NCBI RefSeq assembly: GCF_030035675.1
Contig: NC_084482.1
Location: 231,045,943 to 231,109,942 of the forward strand
Direction: 5' to 3'
Length of the DNA: 64,000 nt
Origin: Rhineura floridana
Lineage: Eukaryota; Chordata; Lepidosauria; Squamata; Rhineuridae
Part shown: in pieces, positions 22,961-38,400 of the stretch
Layout: every line of letters begins with the position of its first letter
How positions within the stretch are numbered: position 1 is the stretch's first letter
Notes under the pieces: generated by a model
What the model was told of the DNA's origin: nothing
The model's database searches: none
The model's input: the letters and a program-made list of their open reading frames with translations, nothing else
Made by a program: the position numbers and the translations under genes

Positions 22961-23520
22961 TGGGAACGGAGCCAGGAGCAACGAGAACGGGAAACCCAGA
23001 GCAGAACAGGCTGGGAACGGAGCCAGGAGACTGGGGGAGAGCAGAAAGCCTGGGACTGGATTCCAGCCGGGGACTGGAGCCAGAGAGACTGGGCAAAGAA
23101 GCTCGTAGCAAAACCAGCCATGGAAAGCCCAAACCATGGAACAGGAGTTTACCCAGGAATGCTGCAGAAATAGCTGGAACTGGATCCACAACCAGGGACC
23201 GGGAATAGAGTCAGGAAGCAGGCAGAAAACCTGACGTCAGCCTTGGCGGATTCAGAGTTGCAGGTTCAAAAAACCCAGAAACAGCAGCATGACTAACGGG
23301 GAATTAGTGCAAATGGGGACAGCTTCATCTAAGACTTGGAATGGAGCAGGATTGGACTCATGAGAGCTGTGGAGAAACCAGAGCAGGATCCAGACAGTGA
23401 GGCCCAGATGAGAGAGAGAAAAGGAAAACCTGGAGCAGATTGAGAGGTCAGAAAGGTGCAGCTCTGGCCAGCTGCAAGAAGACAGGCATAAAACCTGGAA
23501 CTGGCTCACGCAGGGAAGCT
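22930..23520. repeat. Degenerate tandem repeats upstream of RGL2
   Basis: Irregularly repeated GGAACGGAGCCAGGAG-type words. The 20-mer GCTGGGAACGGAGCCAGGAG occurs exactly at 22959 and 23010, with looser GGGACTGG.TTCCAG and GGAACTGGATCC variants up to about 23,520. Confidence 0.5.
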
Positions 23521-25364
23521 GGAGGGCTGCCAAATGTTGGCAGAGGCCCAGAGTCTTGTTTGTGTGAATCTCCACGCCACGTCCGATGCCTGAAGATGTG
23601 CAGTTGCCTTAAAAGGCCTGACGAGTTGCCTGTCAAGGCCCTGCGTCTACTCCAGCCTTTTCCAAGAAGGCGCCCTCCTCATGTTTTGGACTATAGCTCC
23701 CATCAGGAGGGAACCTGCTGGGCAGGGGGGCAATGGGCCCTCCCCATAGAAGGTAAAATTGCTCTTCCCACCCCAACAGAGGGAGGATTCAGGCCCCCAA
23801 GACGCAGGAGGAAATCTCTACCACCCAGCCCTTGGCACAGGCCTTCCAAAAACATTCCCGTGGAAACCAGACCAGGAGACGCTGTTCTTTCTGTTCCTCA
23901 GGCATACTCTTTCCTTCCCCAGCACAGACTTTGCAGGGCCCCTCTTCCGCCCCATTGGAGGAAAGAGCACAATGGGGGTCTGGAAACCCAGTTTCCTGTC
24001 TCCAGGAAGTGGCTGCGTCACAAGCTGGAAGGGCCTCCTTCCCCCTCTCACACAAGCCCCTTGGCTTTAACTCCTTAGCTCCTAATACAAAACACACAAT
24101 TCCCTGTGACCTATACAATAGGATTGTTAACTTTTTCTGCCAGGTGCCTGCGCTTTTTAAGAGCTGTGTAGCAGGTCCAAGTTCCACCTGTAGGGTTTCT
24201 GCTAGCATAATAAGCGCTACACTGAAGTTTCCCCTGTTGAGCTCCTGTCTGGCCAGCCACCTTGAAAAGGCACAAGGACTGATGCCTCTGTCAGCAGCGG
24301 GGAAACTTTGGCCCTCCGGATGTTGTTGAACTACATCTCCCAGCAGTCCTACCAAGCAGGGTCTACAGGCAGGGGGGTGAAGACAACCCAGGATACAGCT
24401 GGCCGTCACTTCTCTTCTGTTATGAACCACAGAGTCAAAGAAGGGCAAGAAATCCTATTTCTGTATCCTTTAAAACGTATACACACCCTTTTGAAAGCCG
24501 CTTGAGACACCCGCCCGCCCCTCCGGAAACAAGTTGGGTGTTTTGCAGCTATTGCAACAGCAGAAAACTCAGAGCGGGCCACGAAACGGTTAGAATGAGG
24601 AAATGGCTTCAGAGAAGTGAGGGTGCCGGGGCAGAATGGCGTAAGGATGTATGTACGTGCAATGCATCTTCAGCCCTGCGGGCATGGAGGAAAGGGGAGG
24701 GGAAAACCCCAGCGCACCTGTACAGATTCGAAGGCAACAGGCACGCCTTGCTACAGGCATCCCAACCAGGGAGCATAGAATCATAGTAGTGTTGGAAGGG
24801 GCCTATAAGGCCATCCAGTCCAACCCCCTGCTCAATGCAGGAATCGAAAGCAAAGCATTCCCAACAGGTGCCTGTCCAGCTGCCTCTTGAAGGCCTCCAG
24901 AAGCAGATTCATGCACACCAAGCGAACTACACAGCCCACCATGCATAAAAATGCGCTACACATAATACACACACACTTTTTGAATGTGCCAATAGTTGAA
25001 CTGATCATGGCGAAAATAATCCGAGGGGTGGTGGTTTCTTGGTCCCGGGACCTTCATCTTGAACGCAATTTGCCATGGAGAGTTTTTGCCTTCACTGTTG
25101 GTAATTTGCAAAGTGGAGGGCTGCCCCCCCCCATGCATGGGGTAAGAGCAACTTAATTTGCATAGTCCTGCCTAGTGGAGGGGATAGGAGGGACAAACCA
25201 CCCAAGGATCCCCTCCCCGCTGCAGAAAAAGTGCTAGCGCTGCAGAAAAAGTGCTAGCGGGGGACAAAGGAACAGCCTCTCCTGGATGATGCGATCCTTG
25301 GTGATTGCGGGGTGGGGTGGGGGTAAGGTTACAAGTCTGTCTGGGCCACAGCCCCCTCCAAGGC
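23521..25364. other. Intergenic spacer RGL2-RPS18, first part
   Basis: No exon of a known gene is recognisable here; the long open frames lack splice context and homology that I can recall. 24296-24370 is a half copy of the palindromic element (GGCCCTCCGGATGTTGTTGA), and 24775-24905 is a reverse CR1 3' end. Confidence 0.5.
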
Positions 25365-26512
25365 GAGAAAAGCAAATAAAGTCAAGGTCTAATCACACAA
25401 GATACGATTCTAAAAATAAATTAATAGTGGAAAATATAGTCTTGGCTAATATCTGACAGAAGGCACAGTAATGCCCAATTTCAAATGCACGTGCTCCGTA
25501 CTATGCAGGGTGTGATGTGAATTGTTAGCTCTGTAGACAGAACACACACACACTCCCAATGACACCACGGCAATAAAATGCAGAGGTGTACAAATGCATT
25601 AATATAAAATGCACCACAAATCTCAAATAATGTGCCAAATGCGTTTCGACTTGAATAAAATCTTCATCAGCGGCATCAGAGAGCTTCTCTTTGAGCGTGG
25701 ATTCAAATTATACAATACTTAAAATATATATAAAACAAGATATACAATGCTTTTTATTTAATTTATTGCGCTTGTATACCGCCCCATAGCCGAAGCTCTC
25801 TGGGCGGTTTACAGCAATCAAAAACATTAAAACAAATATACAATTTATTCACCTAAAAATGTACCAATTCATACTAAAAATAAATTAAAACATGTTTTTA
25901 TGATGTTTTAAAGTGTTTTTAGTGCTTTTGTTTGCCGTCCTGGGTCCCTGCTGGGAGGAAGGTGGGATATAAATCAAATAATACAAAATATCCTTAGTGG
26001 TTGTTTGCAGAGGCTTGTGTCATCCTGCTTAACAGAAGAATTGCAAAGTAATTTTCATAAACGGTTTCTGCAGCAGCAACATATTCATGTGGTAATCTTT
26101 AATTTTTAGTATATTTTTGGCAAAAGAGCAGCTCTCAGAATAGATGCCGCTGATGAAGACCCGATTCAAGTCGAAACGCATTTGGCACATTTTGCATATG
26201 GAGATTTGTGGCGCATTTTCTCTTTCTGGATTTCTACTCCTCTGCATTTTATCTGCTGTGTTGACATTGGGAGCGTCTGTATAATCTGCCTACAGAGTTA
26301 AGAGTTCATATCACACCATGTGTAGCGAAGTGCTTTTGAAACTGGGCATTATTTGTTTATTATTTGATTTATATCCCACCCTTCCTCCCAGCAGGAGCCC
26401 ATTATTGTGAATTCTGTCGGCTATTAGCCAAGACTGTATTTTCCACTATTCATTTTTATATATTTTTTAGAATATCATGTCCAATTAGGCCTTGACTTTA
26501 TTTGCTTTTCTT
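25365..26512. repeat. Long inverted repeat, arms about 325 and 380 bp
   Basis: Left arm 25365-25690 and right arm 26130-26512 are reverse complements with moderate divergence. Shared words: GCAAATAAAGTCAAGG at the outer edge, TCTTGGCTAATA, TAAAATGCAGAGG, and GTGCCAAATGCGTTTCGACT followed by TCTTCATCAGCGGCAT near the inner edge. The loop (~440 bp) contains two LINE tails (25757-25830 reverse, 25895-25985 forward), and the right arm carries an extra LINE-tail insertion at about 26,354-26,405. I do not recognise the family and see no ORF. Confidence 0.7.
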
Positions 26513-26625
26513 TATTTGGTCTTTGTTCAAGGATTATTTTCTCCACCACAGCCCCCCCCTCCCTTGGGCAATGCCTCCTGCCAATCACTTGCACTGGATG
26601 ACCCTCAAGTAGGAGTAGCTGGAAG

Positions 26626-26648
26626 GAGGGAGGGAGGGAGGGAGGGGG
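26626..26648. repeat. (GGGA)n microsatellite
   Basis: Five to six perfect GGGA units followed by a G tract. Confidence 0.8.
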
Positions 26649-26754
26649 GAAATGGAGCACATTTGGGGTTAGAAGTATTCACGGCCTGTTTTTTTTGGGG
26701 GGGGGGGGGAATGTACAAACACTAAACGTTCAGTTTAGCTCACACCAAACCATA

Positions 26755-26905
26755 CATTTAAAGCACATGGTTTGCCCCACTCAAAGAATCATGGAAGATG
26801 TAGCTTGTTAAGGGTGCTGGGAACTATAGCTGTGAGGCACAAACTACAACTCCCATGATTCTTTGGGGGGGGAGAGAAATCTATGGTGTGAATGTGAGCT
26901 TATAA
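26755..26905. mobile_element. Palindromic MITE, TTTAAA-ended family
   Basis: Begins CATTTAAAGCACATGG. Internal arms CAAAGAATCATGG and CCATGATTCTTTG face each other. It is a sister copy of 27859-28003, but the right end is decayed. Confidence 0.6.
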
Positions 26906-27315
26906 CTTCCCCTCAACCTTTTTTTTACTAATGAAAAAGCAGCAACTGCTGTAGCCTTTCCTCACAGGGGATGAGCTCCACAGGGTGACCTGAAACATTC
27001 ATCAAACCACACATCACAGCTCAAGACCCCCCCCCCAATCAGGGCCCACGTGGAGTTAGAACACCTCGCCCCAGCATGCATCGCTTCACACTGGCTTACA
27101 GCGATCCTCACCGCCCACTTCGGTGCTTGGATTTTCATCCACCCAAATTTTGCTGTTACGCCCCTGACCTTTGACGTTCTGCAGCCCACCCTCCTGAGCC
27201 CAACAGGTCTGCAAGACCCCTCTCCGGACGGGGATTTGCAGGGGTAGGAACCCCCACCCCCACCCCCACCCCACCCCAAAGAGGAATGAAAAGGCAGGGG
27301 GACTGAAAACAGCAC

Positions 27316-27321
27316 TTTATT
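27316..27321 (-). terminator. RPS18: RPS18 polyadenylation signal
   Basis: Minus-strand AATAAA, 17 bases beyond the RPS18 stop codon. The very short 3' UTR is typical of ribosomal protein genes. Confidence 0.85.
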
Positions 27322-27337
27322 TGCACACATAAAACAT

Positions 27338-31688
<4,351 letters not shown>

Positions 31689-31765
31689 GGCTGCGGCGCC
31701 CAGTTCTCGGTCCTGCTTCGGCCGGAAAAGGAAGTCGGCCCGGCGCGAGAGACCCGATATAAGCC
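31689..31765 (-). promoter_or_regulatory. RPS18: RPS18 core promoter with 5'TOP start
   Basis: On the minus strand a TATA-like TTATATCGG (31755-31763) precedes a pyrimidine tract CTTCCTTTTCC starting at about 31734. This spacing fits a TATA-directed start at the C of a 5'TOP motif, the element that places ribosomal-protein mRNAs under mTOR/LARP1 translational control. The 5' UTR would be about 46 bases and ends GCCGCAGCCATG with a GTGGGT donor right after the ATG. Confidence 0.75.
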
Positions 31766-32453
31766 CTCCCACTAAGCGAAGGAGACTTCCGGCGGAGGCT
31801 GAAGTCCCAAGAGAAGGTAAGGGCAAGCCCTCTTCCGGTTTAGCTTGGCAGGAATATAGAGATAGGAACATCTGAGCCACCGTAGAATATGAGACCCACA
31901 CGCTTTATTCAATAAAGTTTATTGGACCTTCCACACTCTCATGGTGAACTGAGTTCCCTCTTCAGTGTAAAGTATCACTGGGTGGAAAGTATCATTGGCT
32001 CAGAGCCAATCGAGGTCCATGGGAAGTTCTCGCTTTGTTCTAAAAGGACGGATTTCGTGTCAGTCTAATTTTCTATCTCTATAGGCAGGTGACCCGTTTC
32101 TCTGAGTGCTGTGCTTTGTCCTGCAATGCCCGACTAGGAAACAAGGAGGCAGAGCAAAAGGTTCCGTCAGGAGTCTCTCCCTTTGTGTCAGAGAAAGGCA
32201 CGAGCAGGTGGCCGCCTGTGCCTCTTTTTTTTGTTCGTGGGGGTGGGGTGGGGGTCATCTCAGTACGAAACGTTAGCCGCCCCAACCCTTGCTGGGTAGG
32301 AAGAGGCCGCCACGGGCCACTTCCGCAACGTCTCCGCCAGGCATTCTGGGGCGTGTAGTTCGAGGCTTAGAAGACCGGAAGTGGCTCCTATGGGATCCCC
32401 GGATGTGGCCGAGCAAGGAGAAGAGGGAAGAGAGGGGCGCCGGGCGGAGGTCG
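31735..32453. promoter_or_regulatory. Divergent RPS18/VPS52 promoter region
   Basis: Only ~720 bases separate the RPS18 start site and the VPS52 ATG. Visible candidate sites: an inverted CCAAT pair (ATTGGCT-CAG-AGCCAAT, 31994-32010), ETS-type CGGAAGTG at 32318-32325 (reverse) and CCGGAAGTG at 32375-32383, and a ZNF143/THAP11-type site at 32341-32360. VPS52 transcription likely begins near 32,390; this is inferred. Confidence 0.6.
32341..32360 (-). promoter_or_regulatory. ZNF143/THAP11-type binding site
   Basis: The minus strand reads AACTACACGCCCCAGAATGC, close to the known ACTACAATTCCCAGAATGC-type consensus found at many housekeeping promoters. It sits about 110 bases before the VPS52 ATG. 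Confidence 0.65.
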
Positions 32454-35400
32454 ATGGCGGCAGCCGCTCTGGGGCCTGACCAGCAGGAGGAGTGGAGGCG
32501 GCGGCAGCAGGAGCAGCAGCGACTCCGGCCGGGGGACATGGATGAAGAAGAGGTGGGGGCCGGACCAGTTAGGGCCACTGACCGGTCCCCGTTTCCGGTC
32601 CATGTTTCTATCTCTCTCTGTTCTCCCTCCTTCTCCGGTCCCAGCTACAAAATTCACTGCGTGCTGGTGTTGGAGGGGGTCTTCGTTGACCTTTGCCCGC
32701 CCCCCGTTTAGCCTAAGACCTTTTCTACGTCACTTTTCAGGCATGCAATCTTTGTGCGCATGCGTGGGAGAAGAGGGTCCCTGTGCCCCTGCCTAAGCTG
32801 GGCTTCAGCTTTTTTGGGGGGGGGATGCACCCGTTGGATTTCTGCCTGCCACTGCCAAGCCGTTGCTTTGAGCAGCAGCTCCAAGGAGGGGAAAGAAGGA
32901 TCTATATGCCACTTAGCAAGCAATAGGTGGCTTATATTCTGAAAAATGGGATATAAATAATTGTAACGAATTAAATAAACTGATAGGTTTTATAAGGGCG
33001 GTGCGAACTTGATGAATTTCTGCCTGTCTGTGCTGTTGTTGTCATGTGCCTTCAAATCGATTATGACTTATGGCGACCCTATGAATCAGCGACCTCCAAG
33101 AGCATCTGTCATGAGCCACCCTGTCCAGATCTGTCAATGTTAGGTTGCTGCTTTACATGACTTTAGTAGGGGCTTAGATAGAGCTTATTATAAATTAACT
33201 TAATTACACTTCCATCCTGCTTTCCCCCAAGGAGCTGCTGATTCTCCTTCTTGCTCACTCACCCTTTTGTCCTCACAACAACCGTGAGGAATAGTAACTG
33301 TCCCAATGTCACCCAGGGAGCTTCATGGCCGTAAAGGGATTTGAATCCAGTACTCTTAATCCCCAGCGGCACACTGGCCCTGTGAAGGAGGCGGAGAAGG
33401 AGCCTGCCAGTGGTGGTGTTAGCCAGAAGAGCCAATTTGGGGGAAGTGGGTAAGAGTGTCAGACTTAAGTGTGGCAAAGAGACAGGTCCAACTTCCTGTG
33501 TACTAATTTACCCTTCCCCTGCCTGCTCTCTAGGGTCAGAGTGAGGAGGCCCTGCAGCTGAATCTGGGGGAGCTGGACCTGACTTCTGATGAGTTCATCT
33601 TGGACGAAGTGGACAGTGAGTGCTCTCATGCAGCCTTCTTCCGAGCTCTGGAGGTCTGCTTGGTTTTGGTGGTTTCCAGTCATCAGGAGGAGACTGACTG
33701 TAACTCAGCAAACAGCAACAAAACATTTCCACTTCCCCCTGGAGAGGAGGGCCTGATTTCCTCAGCAGCCGGAGCTCCAGAAATGCCTTTTCTCACAAGG
33801 GGCCATCCTCTTCCTGAAGGACTCTCTTGCCTGCAGACACACACAGAGCAGCCTCTGCCTCCTCTTCTTGCTCCCTCCGAAGCTGCTTGTGGCTTTGCCC
33901 AGGTCCCCCACCCCGCCCCTGGCATCCCGAAAGGACCTTTCCCAAATTGGCACAGCAGCTCCCTGCCTCAGAGGAGGGGAATTCCCACCAGTGCACCCTT
34001 CTCCCCCATCTCCCATCATCATTGGCCAGTGTCTGTGCAATATTCTGGGGCTGCTAGGAGCTGGAGTCCGGCAACATTCGGAGGGCACCAGTTGGGGACG
34101 GCTGCCCTAACTTGAAAACACAGCAAGGCTTTGTGCCTCTGCTGTCCTCTCCGGAAAATGGCCTGCTTGAGAGGGCCAAGCTCAGAGCTTGGAAAAGTTA
34201 CTTTTTTGAACTACAACTCTCATCAGCCTCAGCCAGCATGGCCACTGGATTGGGCTGATGGGAGTTGTAGTTCAAAAAAGTAACTTTTCCAAGCTCAGCT
34301 GGTTGCAGAATTTCTTCTTATCGTCCCAGTGGCTCTTCCCCCATCACATTCTTGCCGGGGGGGGGGGGAGAGGGAAAGAGAGAGAGAGAGACCAGCGCTG
34401 GCCTCTTGAATGACCTTGTGCCCTTTCTCTCTCCCAGTTCACATCCAGGCCAACTTGGAAGATGCACTGGTGCAGGAGGCCTTGAAAACGGTGAGGGAGG
34501 CTGCCGGCTGGGCTGGAGGCTGACAGGGCGGAGCTTGTTGGGATATGGGGAAGGGAGATCAGCCACCTGGGCTGCCTTTGGGAGGAGGGGCGGGATGTGC
34601 ATTTAGGGATACCAAATAAAATAAATAAAAACCTTTTTCCCCTCCCATCTCCCGCTTTCGTCTTGCCAGGGGGTGGACCTGAGGCAATATTCCAAGCAGG
34701 TGGAGGTGGAGCTGCAGCAGATCGAGAATGCCTCCATCAAGGACTGTATCCTCGGCTATGGAAGGGAGCGGAGGGCTGGAGGGAAGGCTGGCCTGGCACA
34801 GATCACTTCCCCCTGCCCCCTTAAGGAGCAGCCTTGGCCTGGGTTTCTGTGCCCTGCGTGGGGGCTGGGGGGAGCGGCGCGGGGCTGTCCTCGGGCGTCT
34901 CCTCCTGAGGCTGCTCCCAGCATGCACTTCTTCTTAATGGCCGCCTCCAGACATCAAGGAGAGCAAGAACATTGCCTCTCTCCATACGCAGATTACGGCC
35001 TGTGACGCTGTCCTGCAGGTGAGGAGGGTCCCTCGGCTGGCCGGTCGGTGGGTGCATTCGAAGGCTGCTTAGCCCCCCTGTGCGCGTGTGAGAGAGATCT
35101 CTGTGGGGGGGTGCTGCTGTCCCCCTCCGCGATCCCTCGGTGGGAGCAGGGCCTGCGCTGCCCTGGCTGAGTCGCAGTGGGGCTCCTTTCTCCCCCTCGG
35201 GATGGGGAGGGGTTGCGTCCCACCAGCTGAGTCCTCTGCCCTTCCCCACCCCACCCTGGGTGGCTCTTGCGTGTCTGGTCGAAGCGCAGAGGGTCCCCGA
35301 GGGCGGCATCTCCAGGGAGGGCTGGGAGGGACCCCTGCCTGGAACCCCAAGAGCCGCTGCCAGTCAGTGTAAACAGTATTGAGCTATATGGGATGTGTGG

Positions 35401-38400
35401 TCTGGCTTCCTATGAAGTGGGGCTCAAGGTCCCCAAAGGCTCGGGCAGACTCTCCCCGTCCTCTGTTAAGCCTTCTCCCTCCTGCTGGGAGTCTCTCCTA
35501 CCAAGCCAGCTGCCTCTGGCCCACTTGTGTGTGTGGGGCTGCCCCAGAGTGGCATCACTGGCCTGTTCTGACAGCCTCCTCCTTCCCAGGAATCATTTAT
35601 TCTGGAGATGCTCCTCTCTCCACCAGCCACCTGTCTGCCTGCCTGGATGAATCCCCCTGGCCCCTTGTCATAGGATTGGGGAGGGGGGTTGGGACCATTT
35701 TACAGGTGGGGGCTCCTCACCCCCTCCTCCCTCCCCCCGCCCTGTGTGCAGCGCATGGAGGCCATGCTGAGCTCCTTCCAGTCCGACCTGAGCAGCATCA
35801 GCTGCGAGATCCAGACGCTGCAGGAGCAGTCGGTGGCCATGAACGTCCGTCTGCGCAACCGCCAGGCTGTCCGGGGACGCCTCTCCCAGCTGGTCGAGGA
35901 GCTGGACGTGCCCGAAGCGATGATCAGGTCAGCCTGTTCCTCTTTGGTTTTGGAGAAGCGGGGTCCAGGGCAGCGCAGGGTGAAAATTAAGACCGGATGT
36001 TGGGTCGCTTCATTTAGTCCAGTGTGGTGTAGTGGTTAGAGTGCTGGGCTAGGACCTGGGAGACCAGGGTTCGAATCCCCACTCAGCCATGAAGCTCACT
36101 GGGTGACCTTGGGCCAGTCACTGCCTCTCAGGCTAACGTACCTCACAGGGTTGTTGTGGGGATTAAATCACAAGGGGACAGAATCATCTGCACCATCTTG
36201 AGCTCCTTGGAGAAAAGGTGCGATAGAAATGCAATAAGTAAAGAGTGCAGGCGCCAAATAGGCAGCATCCTGGGCTGGTTATAAGGCAAGCCTTGTGGGT
36301 GGGACTTGATGGCGAGGCACTCCTGCCCCCCCAGACCCACTCACCCCCCTCCCCTCCCCAGCACCATCCTGGAAACGCCGGTGACGGAGCAGGCCTTCCT
36401 GGAGCAGCTACATGAGCTGAACAACAAGATCACGGCCGTGAAAGAGCAGGCCTTCCGCGAGACCATGGCCTGCAGCGATGTCACCGACGTCTTGGACAAG
36501 CTGAAAGCCAAGGTGAGGAGGCCGCAGGGGCCCCCGGCTGCGTGCCCCCCCTCGGGGCCAGTTTGGAGCCGGGCCAGCCGGAGCTCTGGTGGAAGGAGGT
36601 CTTGCCAAATGCAGCTCTGCCAACTCCCTCCTCCTCGTCCCCTTGGCTCTTCCCCCTTCTTGGAGGTTGTTTGGGGGGGAGAGATGTGAACACTGTGGAG
36701 GCGTGGGGCGCTGTGGGTCGAGGTCTCCCTCTGGAGGGCCCGGCCACTCAGTGGCCTTTGGGCTCCTATCGCTCTGGAAGCCCAACGGCTGCTTTGGGAG
36801 AATCTCTCTGCTTCCTACGTAAATTCCTCTGGGGCTTTCCCCATTTCCTTGGGAGCCAAATGCCGTGGGGCCCTTTCTGCATCTGTTTGATGCTGTGGTG
36901 CAGATTCCGGAGTGAATTTGAGGGAGGGGGGACAGGTCCCTGCGGCAGACTCTTTCAGCTTCTCAGGAGTCCTGCAGGAGGGAGGGAGAGAGAGGAGGCT
37001 GGTGGGTGGGGCCGGTCAGGTAGAAGGGACCCACCTGGCCCACTGCCTAATGTGCCCACGCAAGCATTTCTCCTGCCCCCCCCAGGCAGTGGCCAAGATC
37101 CGGGATTTCATCCTGCAGAAAATCTACTCCTTCCGCAAGGCGATGACCAACTACCAGATCCCCCAGAATGCACTGCTCAAGCACAGGTAGGAGGCTGGGC
37201 CAGGGAGTCTCCCAGACTGCACTCTGCTGGCTCTGTGCCAATAGGAGAGCAGCCTTGGATTCGTTTGTAAAATTTTGCAAGTGTTCGATGGAGGCGGTCA
37301 GAATAGAACCCGGAGCGTTGCCTGCAGCGGCATCATCCTTGCTGTGGGGTTTCCCAGCATGCATTGCCAAGTGCTAGGCTGGAAGGAGACCGTTGCAGCC
37401 CCACAGACAGCCCCCTCCCCTTCTTTGGGGCTCTGTCTCCCTACTCCTGCACTTTGGGGAGGGGTCTCTCCCCCCCCCCATTGCCTCTCACCCTTCTCCC
37501 TGGGGCAGGTTTTTCTACCAGTTCCTGCTGGGGCACGAGCGGGCGGTCGCCAAGGAGGTCCGGGACGACTACGTGGATACGATGAGCAAGGTCTTCCTCA
37601 GCTACTTCAAGTCCTACACCAGCCGCCTCATGAAAGTGCAGGTGAGGGCACTGCAGCTGCAGGGGGGCAGCCTTGGGGGCCTTTCAGGGCTGCGCTTCGC
37701 CCCCCCCCTTTCGACCGGCCCATTCTGTCATTTCAGCAAATGTTGTTTATGTCTGTGTCTCTCTCCTCCCCCCCCCCCCCGTGCAGTACGAGGAAGTGGC
37801 TGAGAAGGACGACCTCATGGGGGTGGAGGACACGGCCAAGAAGGATATCCTTTCCTCTCCTCTGTGGGGACCGGGGGGGGGGCATGGGTGGCGGGAGGGG
37901 TCAGGTCTCTGCCTCACCCTGCGCATCCCCCCCTGAGCTGCCTTCCAAGTCCGTGGCTGCCAGAAGGGGGCTTTGGGGCCTGACCTGCGTCTACCGTCCG
38001 GGGGGGGGGCTTGGATCTGGGGCAAGGACGTGAGTGGGGGTGGGGGGAGCAGGGGCCACTTCCCCGCCTTGCCCTTGACTCCGTCTCCCGCCCACGCTTC
38101 TTCTCGAAGCCCTCCCTCCGGAACCGCAACACCGTTTTCACCCTGGGGAACCGCGGGGCTGTGATTGGGGGGGCCGAACTGGAGGGCCCCATCCTCGTCC
38201 CCCACTCCGCCCAGAAGAGCGACGTTCGTGTAAGTCGCTGCCTGAAGCTCCCCCCCCCCCAACTGTACTCTTAACCTCCTTTTCTCTTTGGGTCGTAATG
38301 TGGGGGGGGGAGTTGTTCTTCCTTGCTTCACAGAGACTATTATTTTATGGATTTTTAAAAAAAATTGTTTGTGCTGTGTTTTTATGTTAAACTGCTTAGA

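Noticed and set aside
23440-24078. 212-codon plus-strand open frame in the RGL2-RPS18 spacer, tested as a possible TAPBP, WDR46 or B3GALT4 exon
   Set aside because: No motif of those proteins appears, no splice borders keep the frame, and the sequence is low-complexity Arg/Pro-rich.
25365-26512. Inverted arms considered as ends of a virus-like element
   Set aside because: No ORF, primer-site or direct-repeat evidence; orientation is inverted. Left as unclassified foldback.
31903-31925. Palindromic CAATAAAGTTTATTG, considered as a two-way poly-A signal
   Set aside because: It sits upstream of both RPS18 and VPS52 starts, where no transcript should end; likely chance or repeat remnant.
36008-36090. 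tRNA-like sequence with good A and B boxes
   Set aside because: No closed acceptor stem, and it continues into a SINE body repeated at 20,390 and 33,190, so it is a SINE and not a tRNA gene.
36542-37270. 242-codon plus-strand open frame
   Set aside because: It spans VPS52 introns and exon 8 in a frame other than the conserved protein.
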